Positions 16,106 through 23,374 of a stretch of DNA of 23,374 nucleotides are shown piece by piece. The position numbers and the translations under genes were made by a program. Position 1 is the stretch's first letter. Each line of letters starts with the position of its first letter. Location of the stretch: assembly GCA_050296935.1 (NCBI GenBank), contig JBNKRV010000180.1, forward strand, positions 1 to 23,374, written 5' to 3'. The stretch comes from Saccharicrinis sp050296935. Its GTDB lineage: Bacteria; Bacteroidota; Bacteroidia; Bacteroidales; Marinilabiliaceae. Under the pieces are notes generated by a model that was given only the letters and a program-made list of their open reading frames with translations, did no database searches and had not been told where the DNA came from.

Positions 16106-16162
16106 AAAAAAAGGTAGCGCCAGGGAATTTCATTTCAAATATGATTCACCCGAACGCTACCT
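16106..16162 (-). terminator. Intrinsic terminator after the GH43 gene
   Basis: On the minus strand AGGTAGCG (16162-16155) pairs perfectly with CGCTACCT (16119-16112). The arms are separated by 35 nt that can form a partial inner stem (GGG with CCC). The downstream arm runs straight into a T tract (16111-16106). It lies 14 bp after the GH43 stop codon and would end the glycosidase operon before the GH31 remnant. Confidence 0.65.
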
Positions 16163-16176
16163 CCTGTTTAAATATA

Positions 16177-17550
16177 TTATTTAATAAACTTCCAGTAATC
16201 GAAATTGAACAATTCACCATCGCTACCTACAAAAACGAAATACAAATCGTGAACGCCCTTAACTTTATCGGCCTTGGTGGTGAATGTTTTCCAGCTATCT
16301 GCTCCTCCGGTATTGGTAATTTCACAAATACCAATTAACGGGCCATCTTCAGCATCAACACGAATCTCAATTTTTCCACCGGTTACAGATGCAACTGTTG
16401 CTTCGAACTTCTTTGCGCCATTGGCAAAATCTACACTTCTTACTTTTAGGAAATCTTTATCGTTGATTTGTGTAACATACATTCCTTTAGAATCTTTTGC
16501 TGTTTTCAAACCTTCGGACCAGGCAATAGTTTCAGCTTCGGTTCTTTTATAAGGGTTTAAGTTTTCCAGGCTTGTTTTTATACCTTCTTCTGTGGGAATG
16601 ATTGATGGTATGGTTCCATCGGTATTATACTTAAACTCTTCCAAACAGGTAGAACGCCTGAATCCACCACCATCAGGTAAAGCTTCATTATGGTAAAAGA
16701 AAAACGACTTCCCTTTATAATCAATGATTCCGGAATGATTGGTAAAAGCAAGTTTATCATAACGTTCCATGATTAATCCTTGGTATTCCCACGGTCCGGT
16801 TGGCGATGTGGATGTTGAATACCCAATAGATTCAGGTACACCATTAGCAGCAAAAATTAAGTAATAGAGGTTGTTGCGTTTGTAAAACCATGGGCCTTCT
16901 ACATACTGAGTACCGGGCGTGCCATCTTTTCTTACACTTTTGCCAAACGACCCGGACACCATATCAACGGCAACAATACCGTTTTTACCAATATTCTTGT
17001 CGTACGAAATCATATCTTCATTCAATTTCACATACCAAACATCGGGATTGCCCCAGTACATCCAGGCTTGTCCATCGTCATCAATAAATACAGTAGGGTC
17101 AATATCGTTCCACAGATGATCGCTCTCAATGAGTTGTTTGCCTAATGCGTCAGTAAATGGCCCATATGGCGAGTCGGCCACCAAAACACATATACCTGTT
17201 CCGTGAATAGGCACATAGAGGTAATATTTGCCGTTTCGTTGAATACACTGAACAGCCCAGGCACCATTTTTCTTTTTTGCCCATGCAATATCTTTTTCTA
17301 ACGAAGCTACTGCACCATGGTCGGTCCAGTTTACCATATCTGTTGTTGAATAACAACGCCAATCGTACATGGTAAAGAAATTGTTGACCGTGTTGTCCTC
17401 ATCGTGCGATGTATAAAGATAAACGGTATCATTACAAACCATTGGTGCCGGGTCGGCAGTAAAATAGGTTTGAATAACTGGATTTTGTGAAAATCCTACT
17501 GTTGTGAAAAAGATCAACAACAACACTGCTTGTAAGACTTTTTTCTGCAT
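16177..17550 (-). CDS. GH43 family glycosidase with C-terminal CBM6-like domain
   Basis: A 457-residue secreted enzyme with a signal peptide (1-21, ending TTVGFSQ). Residues ~24-330 form the five-bladed propeller. The expected catalytic trio is present: base Asp33 (FTADPAPMV), pKa-modulating Asp151 (NDIDPTVF) and acid Glu218 (QYVEGPW). Residues ~333-457 begin with NPYKRTEAE and end in FNFDYWKF, the usual frame of a CBM6 beta-sandwich (conserved EAE start, 'D.w.f' end). GH43 enzymes act on arabinan, xylan or arabinoxylan side chains (alpha-L-arabinofuranosidase, beta-xylosidase), and the exact substrate cannot be read from sequence. It is the last gene of the glycosidase operon, 19 bp after the membrane-protein gene. 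Confidence 0.9.
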   Translation of the reverse strand: MQKKVLQAVLLLIFFTTVGFSQNPVIQTYFTADPAPMVCNDTVYLYTSHDEDNTVNNFFTMYDWRCYSTTDMVNWTDHGAVASLEKDIAWAKKKNGAWAVQCIQRNGKYYLYVPIHGTGICVLVADSPYGPFTDALGKQLIESDHLWNDIDPTVFIDDDGQAWMYWGNPDVWYVKLNEDMISYDKNIGKNGIVAVDMVSGSFGKSVRKDGTPGTQYVEGPWFYKRNNLYYLIFAANGVPESIGYSTSTSPTGPWEYQGLIMERYDKLAFTNHSGIIDYKGKSFFFYHNEALPDGGGFRRSTCLEEFKYNTDGTIPSIIPTEEGIKTSLENLNPYKRTEAETIAWSEGLKTAKDSKGMYVTQINDKDFLKVRSVDFANGAKKFEATVASVTGGKIEIRVDAEDGPLIGICEITNTGGADSWKTFTTKADKVKGVHDLYFVFVGSDGELFNFDYWKFIK

Positions 17551-17569
17551 TCTGTTTCAAATTAAAAAT

Positions 17570-18178
17570 TTATTCATTGTTTAATTCCGGTTCGCAACAA
17601 CTTTGCTCAAGTTTTTGGGCGTACTTTTTCTCTTTAACCAAGAGAATAACGCCTAGAATTATTTCGGCAAGGGCAAAATAGTTTACATGCTTAGAGTTTG
17701 TTTTTGTTGTAGTTACTCTTTGCTCATTATTAAATCCCTGAGATTGATTAAAGTTGTTCGTGTTATTGGTTACATATTCGGTATTGATGTTGGTATTGTA
17801 TGTGTACGAAATGAAATTGTTGGCGCCACTCAGTATTACTACAAAGGCAAAAACAATTACCACAAGCCTATAAATAGTTTGTTCTCTGACATTTAATTCA
17901 CCAATAGACTCGTCTTCTAAACCAAAGTAAGGTATTATTATATCTGTTTTCAGAATAAAGAAATAAGCCACAGCCAAAGGCACTGCAATAGACGCTGCCA
18001 TTGACAATACAATGGTAAACAGAAACAGCCCACCTGCCCCCACCTGTGAACTCATACCCAGATAGGAGGAAATAACCCCCGCAATATTCAGTAAGGCCGG
18101 AGAAGCTTGTACTGCTTTCCAAAAAGCAATTACCCCTATTATTTTAAGGGTAATTGATATTATTTGTTTCGGTTTCAT
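17570..18178 (-). CDS. Small membrane protein of unknown function
   Basis: A 202-residue protein with four likely membrane helices: about 8-28 (ISITLKIIGVIAFWKAVQA), 49-76 (GLFLFTIVLSMAASIAVPLA), 103-123 (YRLVVIVFAFVVILSGA) and 166-183 (YFALAEIILGVILLV). Between helices 3 and 4 lies a roughly 35-residue loop that is strikingly rich in Asn and Thr (NTNINTEYVTNNTNNFNQ). The C-terminus is short and polar and holds two adjacent cysteines. It starts inside the stop of the GH27 gene (ATGA overlap), so it is translationally coupled to an alpha-galactosidase. That is an unusual companion. I do not recognise a family; a sugar-operon-linked transporter or scaffold cannot be supported from sequence. Confidence 0.75.
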   Translation of the reverse strand: MKPKQIISITLKIIGVIAFWKAVQASPALLNIAGVISSYLGMSSQVGAGGLFLFTIVLSMAASIAVPLAVAYFFILKTDIIIPYFGLEDESIGELNVREQTIYRLVVIVFAFVVILSGANNFISYTYNTNINTEYVTNNTNNFNQSQGFNNEQRVTTTKTNSKHVNYFALAEIILGVILLVKEKKYAQKLEQSCCEPELNNE

Positions 18179-20238
18179 TCTTTATTTGAATCAAAATTTT
18201 TATCAGAACTAAATTTATAAAGCAATACGCCGTGTGCCGGAACTTTAATAGCCAGCTTTTCGGAGTTGGCATCTAAGTCTGCAACATCTTTCTGACGCCA
18301 GAGGTCACGCACGTTAACTTTTCCTGTGATGCCTAATTGTCCGAAATCATTGTACTGAGTATCGATAACCTCCGTTCCGAAATTGCAGAACCCAACAGCA
18401 CGACTGCCATCTTCGAGTTCTTTTACATAAATTCTTAAATCACCGATGGTTTGTATACAGTTAGCTTGTTTGCCAAGCGGATCCTGATTTACATCAATTA
18501 CCTCATCGTTGGTCAACAGGTTAAGGGTGAAATCATCGAGTTGCTCCATGTCGCAACCAATTAAAAGAGGTGCGGCAAAAAGACTCCACAAACTAATGTG
18601 CAAATATTGTTCGTCGGGTTTTAGCTTGCTGGGATGGGTATTTCCCCAACCAACATGGCCAACAACCAACATATCGGGGTCGTTCCAATTACCGGGTTTG
18701 GCATAAGGAGCCGACTTTTCATGGTCAATAGCAATGTTTTTCATGCTTACCCAAGTGTCGGTAATATCGTTAGTAGTGCGCCAGCAATTACCGCCAACCG
18801 AGCCGCCCCATTTCCAAACGTCGGACATACCATATTGGCATACACTATAAACAATATCACGAGGTTGCTTACGAAGGTAATAGCCCATCAATTTGAAAGG
18901 TTTCATGGCAGTTTCCAACTCTCCTCCACCATTGTAGGATAGCGATGACACTTTATAAGGATCATTATCGGGCAAGCCATCAATTACGTTTCCATAGCTA
19001 CACCAGTCATATTTCAGGTAGTCGAAGCCCCACTCTGCATAAGTTTCAGCATCCAGTTCCTCAAAACCAAAACTACCTGCACAGCCACCACATGACCATG
19101 GGCCGGGGCTGGAATACAGGCCTATTTTCAAACCAAGACCATGTACATAACCGGCAAGGCCTTTCATGTCGCCAAACCTTTTGTTAGGCACAATTCTCCC
19201 GTTGGTATCTCTTAATTCACCTCTTAGTGAAGCATCTTCCGAATCGCGATGGTTATTCCAGAAATCATCTATGTTAATGTATGTCCAACCGTGATTGATA
19301 AGCCCGCTTTTAACCATGGCATCGGCCGCACTTTTTACTTTTTCTGCAGACACCTCTTGAGCAAAACAGTTCCAGCTGTTCCATCCCATAGGCGGCGTTA
19401 AAGCAATTTGATCACCGCACTCAATACGAAATTCTCTCTCATCAATGCCTTTTTCATTTTTTGCCTGCAGGGTTACAACATAAGTACCTTTCTTTGCCAA
19501 TTTCCCTGTTATTAAACCTGATTGTTCGTCAATTACCAACCCTTTAGGCAGCCCTTTAACCGAAAAAGCCATTGGCCTGATACCAGTTGCTGTAACAAGA
19601 AACCGAAACGGCGAGCCCGGGCGCACTCCAAAAACCCTGGCTCCGGTTAATCTTGGCGTATCTGCAGGTTCAGGCGTAAGAATATAAGGCTCGCTGGCAA
19701 TTGGATTATAGGTCTCAAATGTATTAACTCCTGTGGCTTCAAATTTGGCATCAGCCCAGTTAGCATGGTCATAATAATTGCCATTGCCGCCATCGCCTAC
19801 CACCAGTTCAACTTTCTTTACGCCGGTTAATGCAATAGAACACTTTTTAGCCGAATCGCCTAAATGCATTACGCCACTGGACCAGAGTTTTTCACCATCC
19901 CCATAAACTTCAAATTCTACGGCAGGTTCGTGGCCTTTCACCTCATCATCAAGGCCGACTTTTGCTGAAAACAGCTTTGCATTTCCATCTGTTAAAATGG
20001 TTAAGGAGCTTATGGCATGAGTCGCAAAGCCACGTTCAAAAGTTTGCCCGGCAATGGTCATGGTATTGCCATCCAACGACTTGTTTTTCACAGGCATGCC
20101 ATACCCTTGGGTGGCTGTACTTAAATCCAGCTCGTCGAGCCAAACAGTTTTATTTGCCCTATTTTGTAGCCCACAAGAGCAAAGCAATAGAATAAATCCG
20201 ATAATACCTGCTAATGCACTATGCTTCATTACATTCAT
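18175..20238 (-). CDS. GH27 alpha-galactosidase with N-terminal NPCBM domain (lipoprotein)
   Basis: A 687-residue exported enzyme. The signal peptide ends at a lipobox (LCSC, Cys22), so it is probably anchored in the envelope. Residues ~31-168 are an NPCBM carbohydrate-binding domain (SLDGNTMTIAGQTFERGFAT; VEFEVYGDG; ANWADAKF). A putative Ig-like domain at ~190-273 follows (PKGLVIDEQSGLITG). The GH27 barrel starts at TPPMGWNSWN (281-290); the nucleophile is Asp411 (LKYDWC) and the acid/base Asp491 (WRTTNDITDTW), aligned with Asp170 and Asp231 of human alpha-galactosidase A. The C-terminal beta-sandwich closes the protein. It would release alpha-galactose; some GH27 members act on beta-L-arabinopyranose instead. 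It is 22 bp downstream of the GH31 gene and overlaps the next gene by 4 bp. Confidence 0.93.
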   Translation of the reverse strand: MNVMKHSALAGIIGFILLLCSCGLQNRANKTVWLDELDLSTATQGYGMPVKNKSLDGNTMTIAGQTFERGFATHAISSLTILTDGNAKLFSAKVGLDDEVKGHEPAVEFEVYGDGEKLWSSGVMHLGDSAKKCSIALTGVKKVELVVGDGGNGNYYDHANWADAKFEATGVNTFETYNPIASEPYILTPEPADTPRLTGARVFGVRPGSPFRFLVTATGIRPMAFSVKGLPKGLVIDEQSGLITGKLAKKGTYVVTLQAKNEKGIDEREFRIECGDQIALTPPMGWNSWNCFAQEVSAEKVKSAADAMVKSGLINHGWTYINIDDFWNNHRDSEDASLRGELRDTNGRIVPNKRFGDMKGLAGYVHGLGLKIGLYSSPGPWSCGGCAGSFGFEELDAETYAEWGFDYLKYDWCSYGNVIDGLPDNDPYKVSSLSYNGGGELETAMKPFKLMGYYLRKQPRDIVYSVCQYGMSDVWKWGGSVGGNCWRTTNDITDTWVSMKNIAIDHEKSAPYAKPGNWNDPDMLVVGHVGWGNTHPSKLKPDEQYLHISLWSLFAAPLLIGCDMEQLDDFTLNLLTNDEVIDVNQDPLGKQANCIQTIGDLRIYVKELEDGSRAVGFCNFGTEVIDTQYNDFGQLGITGKVNVRDLWRQKDVADLDANSEKLAIKVPAHGVLLYKFSSDKNFDSNKE

Positions 20239-20260
20239 AAATCTATATTTTTATTATCCT

Positions 20261-22744
20261 TTAAAATTTAACAGACACTTTTTCTCCGTTGTATTTAACA
20301 ATTCTATCAAACGATTCAACAACCTCATCTCCTGCTGCTTTGCCTTTTACTACTTTAACAATACGGAAATTCCGCTCTTTAAGCATTCCCGGGAAATCAC
20401 CTTCGCGGCCATTAATGGTTAATATTTGTTCAGCATCATTCCAGTTAAAAGTAATGGTTGAATAAATACCTTTTTCATAATTGTAATTGTCATTTTCATC
20501 CTCATACAAAATAAATTCGCCATCGGCACCTTCGTAAACCCTTATTTCGAGGTTATCCCAATTCTTTTCCTCAGCGTATTGTACTTTGGGGCCTATTGGA
20601 ATAATACTGCCTGCTTTAATATAAACCGGCACGGTATTGATGGTGGTTTCCCTGGTAATTGTCTGGCCACCATTAAATTTCTCATTGGTCCGGAAGTCGT
20701 ACCAATCAGCACCTTTGGGAAGATAAACAGTTGTTGATTTAACCGGGGTAAAATCCACTACCGGGAAACCATCTTCGCCTATTTCCTGCCCTGCATCCCA
20801 ACCGGTTTTTTTATCAACTTTCACTACTTTTTCTGGTGTGTATTGCGCTTTAAGTACAGGGGCAACCAAAATGGATTTTCCAAACAAGTATTCGTCATTC
20901 AAATCCCATACACTTTTATCCTGAGCAAAATCCATCACCAAAGCACGCAAAAAGCTACCTTGTTTATTCGTAACATCCCACGAAGTAGAGTAAATATATG
21001 GCAACAATGAGTAACGTAGTTTGATGGCGCTTTCAATGGCATCGTAAATTGGTTCGCCTTTTTTTCCGAAATAATATATTTCTCTTTTAAGGTCTGTACC
21101 ATGGGAGCGCATCATAGGTGTAAACACCCCATATTGCAACCAGCGCACATACAACTCCTGAAAAAGTGGATTTTTTGAAGCTGTTCCATCCATACTAGAT
21201 TTATTGTAAGCACCGGCAAAAAAACCGCCGATATCAGAGTTGAAATTAGGATTGCCCGTAAGGGTGAAGTTAAGTCCCGCAGGAATCTGATTACGCAATG
21301 CATCCCATGACGACCCCAGATCGCCCGACCAAACATTGCAGCCATAGCGCTGTTGGCCAGCAAAACCGGAACGGGTTAAAATAAATACACGCTTATCGGA
21401 TGATTGCTTGCGCTGATGATCATAAACACCCCCAACTGTTTCAAGTGGGAAGGCATTGCGCACCTTTCTGAAAGAGCCCAAATAAGTTTTATTGTCAAAA
21501 TCCTCAGGCTTCACATCCAAATGGTCAGGCTCAGTTGAGTCCATCCACCAGCCATCTATTCCCAAAGAGAAAAGTCCTTTATTCAGGTATTCCCAATAGA
21601 TATCTTTTGCTTCCGGATGATAGGCATCGTACACCTGAACACCTGATGGAACATTCATATCTGGCGGCCAGCCTTCTATTCCTGACTGTGGCCATGTTTG
21701 AAAATCCATCAACATGCCTTTTTCCTGCAATATTTTAAATTGTGGCGTTTGGGGGCCAAAAGATGCCCAGATAGATATAATAAGGTGGGCATTGAGATTA
21801 TGCACATCGTCAACAAATTTTTGCGGCTCGGGAAATCCAGGGTTTAAAAACTTCATGGCATTCCAATGATAATTGTCGCCCCAATATTGCCAGTCCTGAA
21901 TAATACCATCTAATGGAACTCCCAATTTGCGGTACTTTTCTACCACGCCTACGGTTTCATCCTGGCTTTTATAACGCTCTCTACTTTGCCAAAAGCCATA
22001 CGTCCAGAGTGGAAACATAGGCACTTCGCCAGTTAAGCTCCTCATTTGGGTGACTACTCCATCGGCATTTTCGCCATACATAAAATAGTAGTCGATACAA
22101 TCGCCAACTTCTGAAAGGAATTCTGTTCCGGCTTCATTGTCGGTAAAGGTTGTTGGTGAATAATTATCCCAAAACAAACCGTAGCCTTTCACCGATTGAA
22201 AGAAAGTAGTAAAATCCCAGGTATTATTCTGTACCATATGAACTTGTTGATTACGTTGCGACATTTTACCGTTCTGTAAAATTCCAAGCCCATATATCGC
22301 CTCATCCTTTTCGAGGGTGAAAGATTGTTTTATTGAGTATGTTTCCTCTCCTGCATCGTTAAACGGTTTAAAAGTGCTACTCCCGGGCTTTTCAGTTAAA
22401 AGCATTTTGCCCTCTGCTGACATGTAGGAAACTGCACCTGAAATTTTATTAACATTTACTGTCAAAGCTTCGGTTACTATGGCAATAATGGTGTCTGATT
22501 CATTTACAGAAAAAGCAGCTTCCCCGGCCTGTTTCACAACTGAAAGGCTCTTTTTATCAATCTTTTGCCCGGGCAAATATTTTACTACACGTACTATTTC
22601 TGGTGAATAAAACTGCACTTCAATCACCGTAGAATCAATGGTCGTTTTTATTCCTAAAGCTGTTTTCTCATACGACTGCTCACCACAGCCAACTAACAGC
22701 ATTAATATTAACGCTAATGGATAGTAGATAAATCTCATTTTCAT
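20261..22744 (-). CDS. GH31 alpha-glycosidase, alpha-xylosidase-like (lipoprotein)
   Basis: An 827-residue lipoprotein: signal sequence with lipobox LVGC (Cys20). Residues ~30-240 form the N-terminal beta-sandwich of GH31 (GIKTTIDS; YGLG at 151-154), followed by the (beta/alpha)8 barrel from LWTYGFWQSRERY (246-258). The catalytic nucleophile is Asp402 (GWWMDSTEPDH) and the acid/base Asp475 (WSGDLGSSWDAL). The 'WM.D.TEP' form with the SRERY/'WQYW' motifs is that of the alpha-xylosidase/alpha-glucosidase branch; no PA14 insertion is obvious. The C-terminal half holds the usual beta domains ending with GREGDFPGML. It probably trims alpha-xylose from xyloglucan-type oligosaccharides, but substrate assignment within GH31 is unreliable from sequence. 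First gene of the operon; an ATG two codons later is equally possible. Confidence 0.93.
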   Translation of the reverse strand: MKMRFIYYPLALILMLLVGCGEQSYEKTALGIKTTIDSTVIEVQFYSPEIVRVVKYLPGQKIDKKSLSVVKQAGEAAFSVNESDTIIAIVTEALTVNVNKISGAVSYMSAEGKMLLTEKPGSSTFKPFNDAGEETYSIKQSFTLEKDEAIYGLGILQNGKMSQRNQQVHMVQNNTWDFTTFFQSVKGYGLFWDNYSPTTFTDNEAGTEFLSEVGDCIDYYFMYGENADGVVTQMRSLTGEVPMFPLWTYGFWQSRERYKSQDETVGVVEKYRKLGVPLDGIIQDWQYWGDNYHWNAMKFLNPGFPEPQKFVDDVHNLNAHLIISIWASFGPQTPQFKILQEKGMLMDFQTWPQSGIEGWPPDMNVPSGVQVYDAYHPEAKDIYWEYLNKGLFSLGIDGWWMDSTEPDHLDVKPEDFDNKTYLGSFRKVRNAFPLETVGGVYDHQRKQSSDKRVFILTRSGFAGQQRYGCNVWSGDLGSSWDALRNQIPAGLNFTLTGNPNFNSDIGGFFAGAYNKSSMDGTASKNPLFQELYVRWLQYGVFTPMMRSHGTDLKREIYYFGKKGEPIYDAIESAIKLRYSLLPYIYSTSWDVTNKQGSFLRALVMDFAQDKSVWDLNDEYLFGKSILVAPVLKAQYTPEKVVKVDKKTGWDAGQEIGEDGFPVVDFTPVKSTTVYLPKGADWYDFRTNEKFNGGQTITRETTINTVPVYIKAGSIIPIGPKVQYAEEKNWDNLEIRVYEGADGEFILYEDENDNYNYEKGIYSTITFNWNDAEQILTINGREGDFPGMLKERNFRIVKVVKGKAAGDEVVESFDRIVKYNGEKVSVKF

Positions 22745-22894
22745 AAATTTTTATATTACTTATTTGGGTGCACAGATAAAAAAGTAAAGCATTTTACAAC
22801 TTATCTCGGTTTCTTGTATTCATTCCTTTTTAAAAAATTGTATTTAAAATATTTTTTAGTCAGACAAAGGCGCATTAAGTGCTTGATTATCTGC
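22745..22894. other. Upstream region of the glycosidase operon
   Basis: AT-rich, gene-free. It must hold the promoter of the minus-strand GH31-GH27-membrane protein-GH43 operon. I see no well-spaced -33/-7 pair that I would defend. Confidence 0.4.
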
Positions 22895-23160
22895 TAACCT
22901 GAGTTCGATATAAAATTAATGGCTCAAATCGCTTACAAATATTGAGTTTTAAGGAATGTTTGCGAAAGCATAGCGGGCTATGGTAAGCAAATATGACGCA
23001 GAAAATCGGTATTTATAAGTGACATTCATAGCTTTTCTGTAAATAATCGATTTACGGCTCTAAATTTTATCACCATAGCTCGCCATGTCTCAAAAATTTA
23101 TATTGTAAATCAATCATTTACTGAATTTTGAGCTCGCTAATTTTAATCGAACTCAGGTTA
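22895..23160. mobile_element. MITE-like element, 266 bp, about 23-bp terminal inverted repeats
   Basis: The ends 22895-22918 and 23138-23160 are reverse complements apart from a single inserted base, beginning TAACCTGAGTTCGAT. Counting inward of the TA, the element reads TA-ACCTGAG...CTCAGGT-TA, which would fit a TA target duplication as in IS630/Tc1-type elements. The interior has no ORF but a perfect palindrome CATAGC-GG-GCTATG and a related sequence in the opposite orientation (CCATAGCTCGCCATG), so the whole unit can fold back on itself. This fits a non-autonomous element with no transposase of its own. Copies elsewhere in the genome are a prediction. Confidence 0.65.
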
Positions 23161-23374
23161 ATAACTACTTCTGCTCACACCTGGCACTTTGCATATCTTC
23201 TCAACAGATATTGCTGACGATACTTCTATATAAAAAATCACTATTGTCCGGTAAATATTCGATTTTAATTATTTGTTAACCTTTGTCTTCGAGCCAGACA
23301 GGCTTTTACTTTTTCGCTACAGCTCGAAAAAGTAAACAAAAAGAGCCGCCGCTGACATGAAAAACCTAAAAATC
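23161..23374. other. Gene-free right edge
   Basis: No ORF of note. CACTATTGTCCGGTAAATA at 23240-23258 looks like an IS end by eye but has no partner here. The stretch leads into the hairpin repeat and the window edge. Confidence 0.35.
23304..23337. repeat. Perfect 12-bp hairpin repeat near the right edge
   Basis: TTTACTTTTTCG (23305-23316) and CGAAAAAGTAAA (23325-23336) are exact reverse complements around an 8-nt loop. The following GAGCCGCCGCTGACATG and its AT-rich surroundings resemble, as I recall, a dispersed repeat found between genes in several Bacteroidetes genomes. It could act as a bidirectional terminator, since both strands end the stem near an A/T run, or be a REP-like sequence. 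Confidence 0.5.

Noticed and set aside
16141..20422. Several plus-strand ORFs across the glycosidase operon
   Set aside because: All lie opposite intact catalytic domains, and none shows a domain or start signal.
16177..22744. Calling the glycosidase operon a complete polysaccharide utilisation locus
   Set aside because: No SusC/SusD pair or hybrid two-component/ECF regulator for it is visible within the window. The TonB receptor at 12361-15063 is in a separate operon with a different lipoprotein partner.
1..23374. CRISPR arrays, tRNA or rRNA genes, riboswitches
   Set aside because: I saw no regularly spaced direct repeats, no cloverleaf-like sequences with conserved T-loop, and no recognisable riboswitch core; weak structured RNAs could escape reading by eye.

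Overview
The window looks like Bacteroidetes chromosome, probably a marine or gut Bacteroidales/Marinilabiliales-type bacterium (inference). The pointers are a large TonB-dependent receptor with STN and carboxypeptidase-like N-terminal domains, a DUF4249-type lipoprotein, a macroglobulin/plug protein, a set of exported hemicellulose glycosidases with lipoboxes or signal peptides, AT-rich intergenic DNA, and starts without clear Shine-Dalgarno sequences. No tRNA, rRNA or CRISPR array was seen.

Layout. (1) 1-1325 is accessory debris: the C-terminus of an IS5-like transposase running in from the left edge, then about 1.2 kb of gene-poor AT-rich DNA with IS-end-like inverted repeats. (2) 1326-8593, plus strand, is a complete peptide natural-product (RiPP) cluster. 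It holds a six-Cys precursor peptide, a strong hairpin terminator/attenuator, a radical SAM/SPASM maturase, a 371-aa accessory protein, an acyl-carrier-like protein without the attachment serine, a subtilisin-like protease with an extra C-terminal domain, and an ABC exporter. From memory, this set matches the clostridial 'Clo7bot / CcpM' peptide maturation system (TIGR04065-04069 group), which I know mainly from Firmicutes. It is the most interesting thing in the window. (3) 8594-8941 is a convergent gap. (4) 8942-15063, minus strand, is a tightly packed four-gene envelope operon: TonB receptor, DUF4249-like lipoprotein, MG2/plug protein, small exported protein; the first and third junctions overlap by 1 and 4 bp. 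(5) 15064-16176 holds the operon's promoter region, a broken GH31 gene fragment and a terminator. (6) 16177-22744, minus strand, is a glycan-degradation operon: GH31 (alpha-xylosidase-like), GH27 with NPCBM, a small membrane protein of unknown function, and GH43 with a CBM6-like domain. (7) 22745-23374 is gene-free and carries a MITE-like 266-bp element with about 23-bp inverted ends and a strong 12-bp hairpin repeat.

How the genes may work together. In the RiPP cluster the radical SAM enzyme presumably modifies the Thr-Cys-rich core, the accessory protein and ACP-like protein assist, the cytoplasmic subtilisin-like protease removes the leader, and the ABC transporter (which lacks its own C39 peptidase domain) exports the product. 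The protease's C-terminal half appears to share a fold and motifs with the C-terminal half of the accessory protein, which suggests the two act on or sense the same partner. The glycosidase operon would strip alpha-xylosyl, alpha-galactosyl (or beta-arabinopyranosyl) and arabinosyl/xylosyl units from hemicellulose oligosaccharides. No SusC/SusD pair for it lies in this window.
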